A model generated the notes under the pieces. That model was not told the DNA's origin. It made no database searches and was given only the letters and a program-made list of their open reading frames with translations. Below, in pieces: positions 29,489-37,250 of a stretch of 64,000 nt of DNA. The DNA is from Hoyosella altamirensis. Lineage in GTDB: Bacteria; Actinomycetota; Actinomycetes; Mycobacteriales; Mycobacteriaceae. Both the position numbers and the translations under genes were made by a program. Within the stretch, counting starts at the first letter, position 1. Each line of letters starts with the position of its first letter. The stretch covers positions 248,001-312,000 of the forward strand of contig NZ_JACHWS010000001.1 of the NCBI RefSeq assembly GCF_014191505.1, in the 5' to 3' direction.

Positions 29489-29500
29489 ATTGTCAACAAT
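29489..29500. promoter_or_regulatory. GntR-type operator ATTGTCAACAAT, copy 2
   Basis: The exact reverse complement of the site at 20293-20304. It lies between the divergent hydroxyacid dehydrogenase and isomerase-like genes. On the minus strand it contains the TTGACA -35 of the dehydrogenase promoter, so binding would block RNA polymerase. The GntR gene at the end of the rightward operon is the likely binder. Confidence 0.65.
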
Positions 29501-29547
29501 CTGATTAGTCGCTTGGCATAGCCACCGAGTGAAGGCGAGGGCCGGCC

Positions 29548-30297
29548 TTGGAACTCAATATCCCGGAATTCGATGGCCCCATCGCGCAGCGGGGCATCGG
29601 GATCATCGCTCCGTTCGACCTTGCCCTCGAACGGGAGCTCTGGCGCTGGCTGCCGATGGAAGTAAGCCTGCACCTCGCACGAACTCCCTATGAGCCGGTG
29701 GTGGTGAGCGCTGAGATGGCTGAGCTGGTGTCGGACCGCAGAAGCGTCATGCTTGCCACTCGCGATGTACTGCACGTCGAACCGGAGGTCATCGCGTATC
29801 TCTGCACTTCAGGCAGCTTCATCAAGGGACTGTCGCATGAGCGGGCGCTCGTCGAGGCTATGCTCGAGGCTGGCGCACCTGACGCTCTGACCACAAGTGG
29901 TGCGCTCGTCGAGGCCGTACGTCACCTCAACCTCAGCAGGGTCTCCGTCATTACGCCGTACGACTCGATTCTCACCGAAAAGCTGAACGACTTCCTGGGC
30001 GAACTCGGTGTGGAAGTTGTTCAGTCGGATTATCTCGGTCTCGGTGGTGGCATGTGGCGGGTGAACTACCGGACTATCGCGGAACGGATCATCAAAGCGG
30101 ACGATCCGCGCTCCGAAGCGGTGTTTGTAAGCTGCACAAACTTGCCCACCTACGACTTGATCGAGCCGATGGAACGGCAGCTCGGCAAACCAATCCTGAC
30201 TGCCAACCAGCTGACAATGTGGGCCTGCCTCGGACGAATGAAGTTGCCCATGATGGGGCCCGGAAAATGGCTCCGTGACGTCTTCCAGGGAGAGTGA
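29548..30297 (+). CDS. Asp/Glu racemase superfamily enzyme, maleate isomerase-like (two catalytic Cys)
   Basis: 249 residues with the two-lobed fold of maleate cis-trans isomerase, arylmalonate decarboxylase and Asp/Glu/hydantoin racemases. Both active-site cysteines are present: Cys86 in YLCTSGSF and Cys196 in SCTNLPTYD, followed by the conserved KPILTANQ. It starts at TTG 29548 with AAGGCGAGG 7 bp upstream. The next gene, a paralogue, begins directly after its stop. It probably isomerises or racemises a small dicarboxylate or amino-acid derivative; the exact substrate is unknown. Confidence 0.85.
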   Translation: MELNIPEFDGPIAQRGIGIIAPFDLALERELWRWLPMEVSLHLARTPYEPVVVSAEMAELVSDRRSVMLATRDVLHVEPEVIAYLCTSGSFIKGLSHERALVEAMLEAGAPDALTTSGALVEAVRHLNLSRVSVITPYDSILTEKLNDFLGELGVEVVQSDYLGLGGGMWRVNYRTIAERIIKADDPRSEAVFVSCTNLPTYDLIEPMERQLGKPILTANQLTMWACLGRMKLPMMGPGKWLRDVFQGE

Positions 30298-31047
30298 ATG
30301 AGCACAGCAATCGGCTTCATCTACCCCGACCATGCCGCTGAGGATGACTACCCTCTCGCGGAGAAGCTGCTTCGCGAATCTGGGGTCTCAGTGTCGCTCG
30401 AGGTGGCGCACATTTACGGGACTGACCTGCATGCCGTGCCCGAACTACTCGATTTGGGCAGTCCGGAGAAGCTGTCGCAGGGCGCCGCACTGCTCGCTGA
30501 GAAGCAACCGGCGGCCGTAGTTTGGGCGTGCACCTCAGGCAGTTTCGTTTACGGGCCGGATGGCGCTCCAGGACAGATCGCGGGTCTCGCCGACGATGCC
30601 GGTGTCCCAGCGTCAAGCACCAGCTTCGCGTTCGTCAATGCGGCTCACACGTTGGGTGTCAAGAAGGTCGCAGTCGCTGCAAGTTACCCGGAGGACGTCG
30701 CGGCGCTGTTCGTTGAGTTCCTCGCAGCTGGCGGTATCGAGGTAGTGGCTATGTCGAGTCAGGGGATCGACACCGCAGCTGAGGTCGGAACGCTCACACC
30801 TGAGCAGGTCCTCGACATCGCACGCTCCCATGACCACCCGGATGCCGAAGCGGTACTCATCCCAGATACCGCGATGCACACGATCGGCGTGCTAGCTGAC
30901 CTCGAGGTGGAACTGGGCAAGCCGGTGCTGACGGCCAACCAGGTCACTATCTGGGAAGGGCTGCGGCTCGCAGGATTTACCAGTGTGCAACCGTGCCTCG
31001 GTGCGCTGTTCCGCGGAAGGCCCGACAATGACAATCTTCGATCTTGA
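30298..31047 (+). CDS. Asp/Glu racemase superfamily paralogue lacking the second catalytic Cys
   Basis: 249 residues, same family and length as the upstream gene. The first cysteine is kept (Cys78 in ACTSGSF), but the position of the second is Asp190 (LIPDTAMHT aligns with FVSCTNLPT), while KPVLTANQ is intact. Family members with one Cys include decarboxylases, though in arylmalonate decarboxylase the other Cys is the one retained. The ATG follows the upstream stop directly (TGAATGA) and the GntR gene overlaps its 3' end by 20 bp, so the three are translationally coupled. Confidence 0.85.
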   Translation: MSTAIGFIYPDHAAEDDYPLAEKLLRESGVSVSLEVAHIYGTDLHAVPELLDLGSPEKLSQGAALLAEKQPAAVVWACTSGSFVYGPDGAPGQIAGLADDAGVPASSTSFAFVNAAHTLGVKKVAVAASYPEDVAALFVEFLAAGGIEVVAMSSQGIDTAAEVGTLTPEQVLDIARSHDHPDAEAVLIPDTAMHTIGVLADLEVELGKPVLTANQVTIWEGLRLAGFTSVQPCLGALFRGRPDNDNLRS

Positions 31048-31732
31048 ACCTGTCGCGCGACAGTCGACGGCTGAACTCATCGCCGACCGCCTCAGAGTGG
31101 CGATCATGCGAGGGAACCTCACTGCCGGAAGTCAGCTCGGCGAGGCAGATCTCGCAGCGAAGTTTCAGGTCTCACGCGGGCCTGTACGCGAAGCGATGCA
31201 GCGGCTCGTTTCGGAAGGGCTGCTGAACAGTGTCCGCCACCGCGGCATCTTCGTCATTGAACTGACAATTGACGACATTGAGGACGTTTACCACTCCCGC
31301 GCAGCGATAGAGCGGGGTGCACTAGAACGGGTGCTGGAGGGCCGCCGTGACGTGACCGCCGCGGCGCTCTCCTCGGCGGTAGAGGCGATGCGTGACGCTG
31401 CTGACCGCGGTGATATTTCGGCTGTCTCCGACGCTGACCAGCAGTTCCATGAAACCCTCGTGCAGAGTTCCGGCAGTGCGCGTCTCGTGCGTGCAGCCCG
31501 CACCCTGCTGATCGAGACCCGGATGTGCCTCGGTGCGCTGCAATCAACGTACGCGGACATCCATGAGCAAGTCACCGAGCATGATCAACTGCGTGACGCG
31601 ATCGCCGCTGGACCGCCAGAACGCGCGTTCAAACTGTTGGCAGACCACATGGATGACGCCGTGACCCGTTTGCGCGAACAGCAGGCGGCAGAAGCAGGCA
31701 GCCCAGAAAAGGGCACAGAGATCGGTGGCTGA
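31028..31732 (+). CDS. GntR family regulator, FCD subfamily
   Basis: 234 residues: an N-terminal winged helix (LIADRLRVAIMRGNLTAGSQL, then AAKFQVSRGPVREAMQRLVSEGLL) and an all-helical FCD ligand domain with metal-binding-type acidic and His residues (DADQQFHETLV, EHDQLRDAI, LADHMDDA). ATG 31028 follows GGAAGG at 7 bp and overlaps the preceding gene. It most likely represses its own operon and the two divergent promoters carrying ATTGTTGACAAT, with a pathway acid as ligand. It is convergent with the cutinase gene 3 bp away. Confidence 0.9.
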   Translation: MTIFDLEPVARQSTAELIADRLRVAIMRGNLTAGSQLGEADLAAKFQVSRGPVREAMQRLVSEGLLNSVRHRGIFVIELTIDDIEDVYHSRAAIERGALERVLEGRRDVTAAALSSAVEAMRDAADRGDISAVSDADQQFHETLVQSSGSARLVRAARTLLIETRMCLGALQSTYADIHEQVTEHDQLRDAIAAGPPERAFKLLADHMDDAVTRLREQQAAEAGSPEKGTEIGG

Positions 31733-31734
31733 GC

Positions 31735-32676
31735 CTAGCTGCTGGCCTGCGTGCTGAGCCTGTCAGCGACCATGTGCGCCGCGCAGTCTTTCGCATTCAT
31801 CCAGGTTTCGTCCGGCAGACCTGGGCTGTCGCAGCGCAAACGGACGGCTGGGTCGGCGTAGCTAAGATGACGGTCAAGGGGCGTGACACCGATCGTGCCA
31901 CGCGCGTTACCCAAATCTTCTGGGTGCTCCACTGGGTCGCAGACGTTGTCGCCGGGAATGCAGAAGGAGATGGTCACGTCCGGATTCGCGCGCATCCACT
32001 GGTCCTGAGCAGCAGGGAACAGGGCGAGAATTCGGAAGATCCCCTGCCCGCGCTGGGCGCCTACCGCGCGCGAATGCTGTTGATCAGAGCGGCTTGGGTC
32101 ACCGAAATAGGTGATGACCGAAACGTTGCGGAAGTCGTCACTGGCTGAGGTGACCTCATTGCCGAGGGCGAGGTTGATGGCATCCGCTCCCTGCGAGTTG
32201 CCCGCTATGACGACCTGGGTTTCGCTGTCGGCACACGCCGTGTTGATCTGCTGTAGCGCGCGCCGCAAATTCTCCGCGCCGATCCTGGCGGATCTCACAT
32301 AGTTCGAAAAGTAAGAGAGCCCGCCATCGCCCACCTGGACTGCGGGGTACACGATGCCGTAGCCGGCCGGAGCTGGCAGTGAACGCTCACCGGTTTGCTG
32401 CTGCAACGCTGTAAAGAAGGCGCTGAGCAGCGGTCCCATTCCGCCCGTCGCAACGCTAGCGGGGTAGACGGGTGATTCGTGAACAACAGCGTCCTGAGGC
32501 GGTTCGTTCGATCCACGCAGCGCCAGCAAGTAATGGGCTTCACAACGGCTGCCGAGGCTGCCAGTCACGGCTGGGTCCGCACTGGCGGCGGGCACCGTCA
32601 ACAACGCCACACCAGCGACGGCCGCAGGAACGGCAACGAGAACACATGCTCGGCGAACTGCCTCAGCGAAGATCAC
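31735..32676 (-). CDS. Secreted cutinase-family serine hydrolase
   Basis: 313 residues: a signal peptide ending near PAASADP, then the cutinase/alpha-beta hydrolase core with nucleophile motif GNSQGAD, Asp in IPGDNVCDP and His in LDRHLSY. Paired cysteines suit an exported, disulphide-bonded enzyme. Cutinase-like proteins of mycolata act as esterases, phospholipases or thioesterases at the cell surface. A tandem paralogue lies upstream on the same strand, 69 bp away. The specific substrate is unknown. Confidence 0.85.
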   Translation of the reverse strand: MIFAEAVRRACVLVAVPAAVAGVALLTVPAASADPAVTGSLGSRCEAHYLLALRGSNEPPQDAVVHESPVYPASVATGGMGPLLSAFFTALQQQTGERSLPAPAGYGIVYPAVQVGDGGLSYFSNYVRSARIGAENLRRALQQINTACADSETQVVIAGNSQGADAINLALGNEVTSASDDFRNVSVITYFGDPSRSDQQHSRAVGAQRGQGIFRILALFPAAQDQWMRANPDVTISFCIPGDNVCDPVEHPEDLGNARGTIGVTPLDRHLSYADPAVRLRCDSPGLPDETWMNAKDCAAHMVADRLSTQASS

Positions 32677-32745
32677 TCGCTCACTTTATGACGACCGGCG
32701 AGACATCGCGCGCTACGGCGTGCGCGTTATCGTTGGATGTTCCAG

Positions 32746-33777
32746 TCAGCGCGTCTGCGCGAGAGTGCTCTGCGGTACTGACGATTCGCTGCCTACGCGG
32801 TCCGCCACCATCTGAACCGCGCACTCTTTGGCTGTGAGCCAGTTGTCTTCGCTGGCAGAGGAACTGCTGCATTCCAGCTCGATGTCGCTGTCGTGGTAGC
32901 TCTCATGCCGAGCGAAGGGAGACACGCCAACGAGCCCAAGAGCGTTGCTGGAGTCCTGTGGATGTTCTAGCGGATTGCACACGTTGTCACCCGGTATGCA
33001 CAGGGAGATCACGGCGCCGGGATGGTTTCGCATCCATTCGTCTTGCATCTCGCCGACCATGGGGAACATGCGGAAGAAGCCTTCGCCACGCGTTGCGCCG
33101 ACATGAACCGCTGACTGATCACTCGATCGGCTTGGATCGCCAAATAGCACGACTGTCGTGACGTTGCGAAGATCATCAGAACCGTTGCTCACTTCCTCGC
33201 CGAGCACTTGATTGATGACGTCCGCGCCCTGCGAGACACCAGCCAGCACAACCTCGGTTTCCCCATCGGTGCATAGTGCGTTGATCTGTTGCAGCGATTC
33301 GCGGAGGCTTTCAGCGCCCTCGGCTACCGAATCGCGGTAGTGAGTCGGGTAGCGGAACCATCCTTCACCGACGCGAACTGCCGGGTATGCGACACCGAAG
33401 CCTGAGGGCTCCGCCTCGCCGCGAGCGGTGAGCTCCTGGGTGAGCGCCTCGTGAAACTCGTTGAGCAGCGGCCCCATGCCGCTGGTCTCCACTCCGGCTG
33501 GATATACGGGATCCTCGTAAATCACGGCGCCATCCTGAGGTGGCTCGTTTGAACCCCGTGTCGCCAGCACGTACAGAGGTTCGCAGTCAGCCCCTAGTGG
33601 TTGCGCCGTACGCTCCACTACCTCGGCGTGCTCTGGAATGGTGTCCGGATCGCTGGGCGGGTTCGCAGCCGCTGTGGGAATTGCGACGAGCGCCATCATC
33701 ATCCCCGCAGTCATCGCTTTGTTCAGCCGCTGGCGAAGGAGCGGGTGATGGTTGCGGCAGTGGCTGTCGTCACTCAT
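32746..33777 (-). CDS. Secreted cutinase-family serine hydrolase, tandem paralogue
   Basis: 343 residues with an N-terminal hydrophobic signal (AMTAGMMMALVAIPTAAA), nucleophile motif GVSQGAD, Asp in IPGDNVCNP and His in FARHESYHD. It is clearly homologous to the next gene along its length (RGSNEPPQD, VYPAGVET, MGPLL), so the two arose by tandem duplication. It has a longer, Ser-rich C-terminus. The 175-bp region upstream, before the tRNA gene, would hold the promoter; I see no clear regulatory site in it. Confidence 0.85.
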   Translation of the reverse strand: MSDDSHCRNHHPLLRQRLNKAMTAGMMMALVAIPTAAANPPSDPDTIPEHAEVVERTAQPLGADCEPLYVLATRGSNEPPQDGAVIYEDPVYPAGVETSGMGPLLNEFHEALTQELTARGEAEPSGFGVAYPAVRVGEGWFRYPTHYRDSVAEGAESLRESLQQINALCTDGETEVVLAGVSQGADVINQVLGEEVSNGSDDLRNVTTVVLFGDPSRSSDQSAVHVGATRGEGFFRMFPMVGEMQDEWMRNHPGAVISLCIPGDNVCNPLEHPQDSSNALGLVGVSPFARHESYHDSDIELECSSSSASEDNWLTAKECAVQMVADRVGSESSVPQSTLAQTR

Positions 33778-33952
33778 TTGTTCTCCATTGTTGCGAAGAA
33801 TTTCGCAAAGCGGAACCTTGACAGCGCGTGTTCCTTAGTTCTCTGCAGGTCAGCGCGTCAAATGGAAAGGGTGTGACGTTAGTCCTAGTGCCTGGATGGG
33901 CCGAAACCGGGTTAGCGGAGCAGCTAAAGCCGCCGTTCTAGTTTTGTGTCTG

Positions 33953-34026
<74 letters not shown>

Positions 34027-34144
34027 CGGTGCCCGCGCCATCGGTCGGGCGGCAGTGAGTCTACCGTGTCTGCAGCCGGTTCGCTCACAGGCCCGAGGAG
34101 CATCGATAGCGAATGTGACAACGAACCTTGTCGAAATTGTGCTG

Positions 34145-34172
34145 TTGTAAACGGACGCGAACGGTTTACACT
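34145..34172 (+). promoter_or_regulatory. Promoter overlapped by inverted-repeat operator of TetR gene
   Basis: TTGTAA (34145-34150) and TACACT (34167-34172) make a possible promoter with 16-bp spacing. The dyad TGTAAAC (34146-34152) and GTTTACA (34164-34170) covers both elements. It suggests autorepression by the TetR protein encoded just downstream. Confidence 0.5.
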
Positions 34173-34222
34173 CGTGGACATTCCACAGGGAATTGTCAAC
34201 CGGGGACGTATCAGGGACTGGT

Positions 34223-34888
34223 GTGAGAAAAGAAGCTCAGCGCGTCGTGGCGGCACGGCCAACAGTAGAGATCCTTCGCCGGAACGAGATCTGTGCCCGC
34301 ATCCTGGATGCGGCGGAGGAATGCCTGATGCAGTCGGGCTTCCGCTCACGGGTGCACGCGGCGATCGCCCAGCGAGCCGGGCTGTCGCGGCCCACCGTGT
34401 ACAAGTACTTCGGCGACCAGACAGCGATCATCGAGGCGCTGTTCGAGCGCGAAGTCAATCGGTTCCTCGCGCACCTGCGCCCGGTGCTGGACGGCACGCA
34501 CCATGCGAAGGCCAGGCTCGTGGAAAGCGTCGTATTCATTGTGAGCTACGCGCGTCAGCACGAACTCCTTCAGAAATCACTGAAGGAAGACCCTCAAGTG
34601 GTCATGCAGTTGCTTTCCTCCCGCGGCGGCGGCCTGATCGAGCGTGTAGCGCAGTACATGTCGCCGTACTACAAGCGGACTCCGGACGCTCAGGGGCCGG
34701 ACGAGACCGCGCTCGTCCCGGTGGCCGAGTGGCTCTACCGGGTGGTCACGTCCTTGATCACGACGCCCGGAGTGGTCGACACGGAAAGCCCCGAGAAGCT
34801 GCGGGACTTTGTGACTGAACTTCTTGAACTCCCTACTCTGGGTCAAGCCGAGAAAACTGAGGTAGTTCGGGCGAGCGCAACAGTGTGA
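34223..34888 (+). CDS. TetR family transcriptional regulator
   Basis: About 221 residues with a TetR helix-turn-helix (AIAQRAGLSRPTVYKYFGDQTAIIEAL) and a helical C-terminal domain (HELLQKSLKEDPQVVMQLLSSRG). The GTG at 34223 was chosen over TTG 34193, which would lie close to the promoter; both are possible. It stands alone, so its targets are unknown apart from the dyad in its own promoter. The next gene, cobF, starts 51 bp downstream and may be co-transcribed. Confidence 0.8.
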   Translation: MRKEAQRVVAARPTVEILRRNEICARILDAAEECLMQSGFRSRVHAAIAQRAGLSRPTVYKYFGDQTAIIEALFEREVNRFLAHLRPVLDGTHHAKARLVESVVFIVSYARQHELLQKSLKEDPQVVMQLLSSRGGGLIERVAQYMSPYYKRTPDAQGPDETALVPVAEWLYRVVTSLITTPGVVDTESPEKLRDFVTELLELPTLGQAEKTEVVRASATV

Positions 34889-34939
34889 GCCAAGCGAGCT
34901 TCGTTCTGTGCGTTGAGCCGACTGTGGCACGGTAGACGC

Positions 34940-35704
34940 ATGCGGACGCTGTATGTGATCGGGATTGGCGCGGGGGATCCAGAACACCTCACGCTTCAGG
35001 CCATCAAGGCGATGAATCGAACTGACGTGTTCTTCCTCGTGGACAAGGGCACGGCAAAATCTGAACTCGTCGACATCCGGCGGCAAATGCTCGACGACCA
35101 TGTCCACGACAAGGACTACCGCGTCGTGGAGATTCCCGATCCGCCCCGCGACCGTGCCGCCGCAGCGTACGAGTCTGCGGTCACCGATTGGCATCACCGG
35201 CGCGCGGGGCTTTTCTCGGACGCGATCAATCGAGAGCTTGGGGATGAAGGCGTCGGTGCTTTTCTAGTGTGGGGTGATCCTGCGCTCTACGACAGCACGC
35301 TGCGCATTTTCGATCTGATGCTCGCCGCGAAATCTGTCGAGTTCGAATTCGAGGTCATTCCCGGCATCACCAGTATCCAGGCGCTCACTGCGAAGCATCG
35401 CATACCGATGAATCGGATAGGGGAGTCAATCCACATCACCACCGGACGGCACCTGGCTGAGGGCCTGCCGGCCGGTATCGATAATGCGATTATCATGCTT
35501 GACGGAAGCTGCACCTTCACCCACGTGCCGGGAGACGACCTAGATGTTTATTGGGGCGGCAACGTGGGCACCCCTGATGAAGTTCTGATCGCTGGCGACC
35601 TGCGCAGCGTTGAGCACGAAATCGAGGCGCAGCGCGCAGAACTGAAAGAACGTGCTGGCTGGGTCATGGACACGTACCTTTTGCGGCGGCGCCAAAGGGA
35701 ATAG
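34940..35704 (+). CDS. cobF: Precorrin-6A synthase (deacetylating)
   Basis: 254 residues of the tetrapyrrole methylase fold: N-terminal YVIGIGAGDPEHLTLQA, the VWGDPALYDSTLRI loop and VIPGITSIQAL, with the CobF-type C-terminus. It adds the C1 methyl group from S-adenosylmethionine and releases acetate in aerobic cobalamin synthesis. ATG 34940 is chosen since homology begins there. No other cob genes are near; cobF is also a stand-alone gene in mycobacteria. Confidence 0.9.
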   Translation: MRTLYVIGIGAGDPEHLTLQAIKAMNRTDVFFLVDKGTAKSELVDIRRQMLDDHVHDKDYRVVEIPDPPRDRAAAAYESAVTDWHHRRAGLFSDAINRELGDEGVGAFLVWGDPALYDSTLRIFDLMLAAKSVEFEFEVIPGITSIQALTAKHRIPMNRIGESIHITTGRHLAEGLPAGIDNAIIMLDGSCTFTHVPGDDLDVYWGGNVGTPDEVLIAGDLRSVEHEIEAQRAELKERAGWVMDTYLLRRRQRE

Positions 35705-35795
35705 GTGTGCGTCCGGAATGCGATCGAGCCCCGAACGATCGCACACAGACTGGAAGCACTTAGTCGACAGAGAAGTCGGAGGCAAGGACGAGGGC

Positions 35796-37223
35796 ATGGT
35801 CAACCCAGCCGAAGCACCGAACGCCTCAGTGAAAGGCTCGGACCGGATCGGACGCGTGCTCGCTGAACGCTACCGGCTGGAACGAGTTCTCGGCCGCGGC
35901 GGGGCAGCGGACGTATACCGCGCCACCGACGAACTGCTCGGTCGGCCCGTTGCCGTCAAAGTCTTCCGCTCCTCCGGGGAGGACCCAGATGCAGACAGGC
36001 TGCGCATCGATGCCGAAATGCGCACTCTGGCGGCATTGAGCGACCCCGGTCTGGTCACCCTGTTCGACGCCGGTGTTGCGACAAAACCCAACGATCTGCC
36101 CGTCCCGTTTCTCGTGATGGAACTCGTGGCCGGCCCCACGCTCCGTCAGCACATCGACACGCATGGCCTTGCCCCGCTCGAAACCGCACGCTTGGGAAGT
36201 GAACTTGCTGCCACGCTTGCCTACGTGCATGCCTGCGGTGTGATTCACCGCGACGTCAAACCCGGCAATATCCTGTTCGGCCCGCCCCGCGGCCAAGGCC
36301 GATATTCGACGAAGCTCACCGACTTCGGAATCGCGCGACTCGTCGGGAGCGACCCGCTGACCGCGCATGGATCAGCGGTGGGTACCGCTCACTACCTCAG
36401 TCCGGAACAGGCGCTGGGTGAGCCGGTCAGTTCTCCGTCCGACATCTACTCGCTGGGCCTGGTTCTCATCGAGTGTCTCACTGGTGAAATGGCGTTCCCC
36501 GGCGACGCAATCCCCGCTGCGGTGGCACGCCTGCGCAGCGACCCGCCGGTGCCCAGCCGCTTTGGCGCTGGCTGGGAGAGCGTGCTCAGCGCGATGACGA
36601 ACCGTGACCCCGCTAAGCGTCCTTGCGCCGCCGACGTTGCACGTGAACTAGACGCGATGAGTCACGGCAACGCATCCGCCGCGCCCGTAGTACCACGGTT
36701 TGCGGGAGTGACTGCCAACACGGCGCCGGCGACCACCGCTGCGAATACGATTCCGACCGCACTTCCCGGTCCGGGTCGCAGGAGCCCGTCGCGAAGTCAC
36801 ATTGGTGGGTGGGGCGTGGCTGCCGCCGCAACAGTGCTACTGACCGGTGTCGCGGCGTCCGTAACCCTTCTTAACAGCACCGGCGACGCCCCTGCGCCGA
36901 TAGCAGACACTGGACCTAAAGCCACGTACACCGTTCCCAAGGTCCAGTCCGGCCCCGAGTTCAACTTGGAACCCACGTCACCTGCAGATTCGCTGGTACC
37001 TGTTCGTTCCGCGGTCCCGGCCACGTCAGTTGAGCCCGCGCCGGCACCGATCGTTCCTCCAGCAACCGAGCAGCCTGCCACTGAGGAGCCGCTCCCAATG
37101 CCTGATATCCCCGGTCAGGGAAACGGAGTGGGAAGCAGTGGAAGTCCGCCCGGGCTGGGGGACGGTGGCCCTCCAGGCCAGGGCAACGGCCAGGGAAACG
37201 GCAACGGCCGCGGGCCCAGGTGA
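35796..37223 (+). CDS. Transmembrane Ser/Thr protein kinase
   Basis: 475 residues: an N-terminal Hanks kinase domain (GRGGAADVYRA glycine loop, Lys55 in VAVKVF, catalytic HRDVKPGN at 151-158, DFG at 176-178, SPE at 202-204), a juxtamembrane Thr/Pro linker, one transmembrane helix about 338-359, and a Pro-rich extracellular tail ending in a Gly-Asn-Gln-rich repeat. The tail has no PASTA or sensor domain, so it may sit in the cell wall. It starts 91 bp after cobF. ATG 35796 is chosen over the upstream frame, which overlaps cobF. Confidence 0.9.
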   Translation: MVNPAEAPNASVKGSDRIGRVLAERYRLERVLGRGGAADVYRATDELLGRPVAVKVFRSSGEDPDADRLRIDAEMRTLAALSDPGLVTLFDAGVATKPNDLPVPFLVMELVAGPTLRQHIDTHGLAPLETARLGSELAATLAYVHACGVIHRDVKPGNILFGPPRGQGRYSTKLTDFGIARLVGSDPLTAHGSAVGTAHYLSPEQALGEPVSSPSDIYSLGLVLIECLTGEMAFPGDAIPAAVARLRSDPPVPSRFGAGWESVLSAMTNRDPAKRPCAADVARELDAMSHGNASAAPVVPRFAGVTANTAPATTAANTIPTALPGPGRRSPSRSHIGGWGVAAAATVLLTGVAASVTLLNSTGDAPAPIADTGPKATYTVPKVQSGPEFNLEPTSPADSLVPVRSAVPATSVEPAPAPIVPPATEQPATEEPLPMPDIPGQGNGVGSSGSPPGLGDGGPPGQGNGQGNGNGRGPR

Positions 37224-37250
37224 GAGAACGTCGGGCGATCGACTGACCCA

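Noticed and set aside
18780-31732. Nicotinate or pyridine degradation cluster
   Set aside because: The maleate-isomerase-like enzymes, amidase and SSADH suggest it, but no hydroxylase, ring-cleaving dioxygenase or monooxygenase gene is present in the window.
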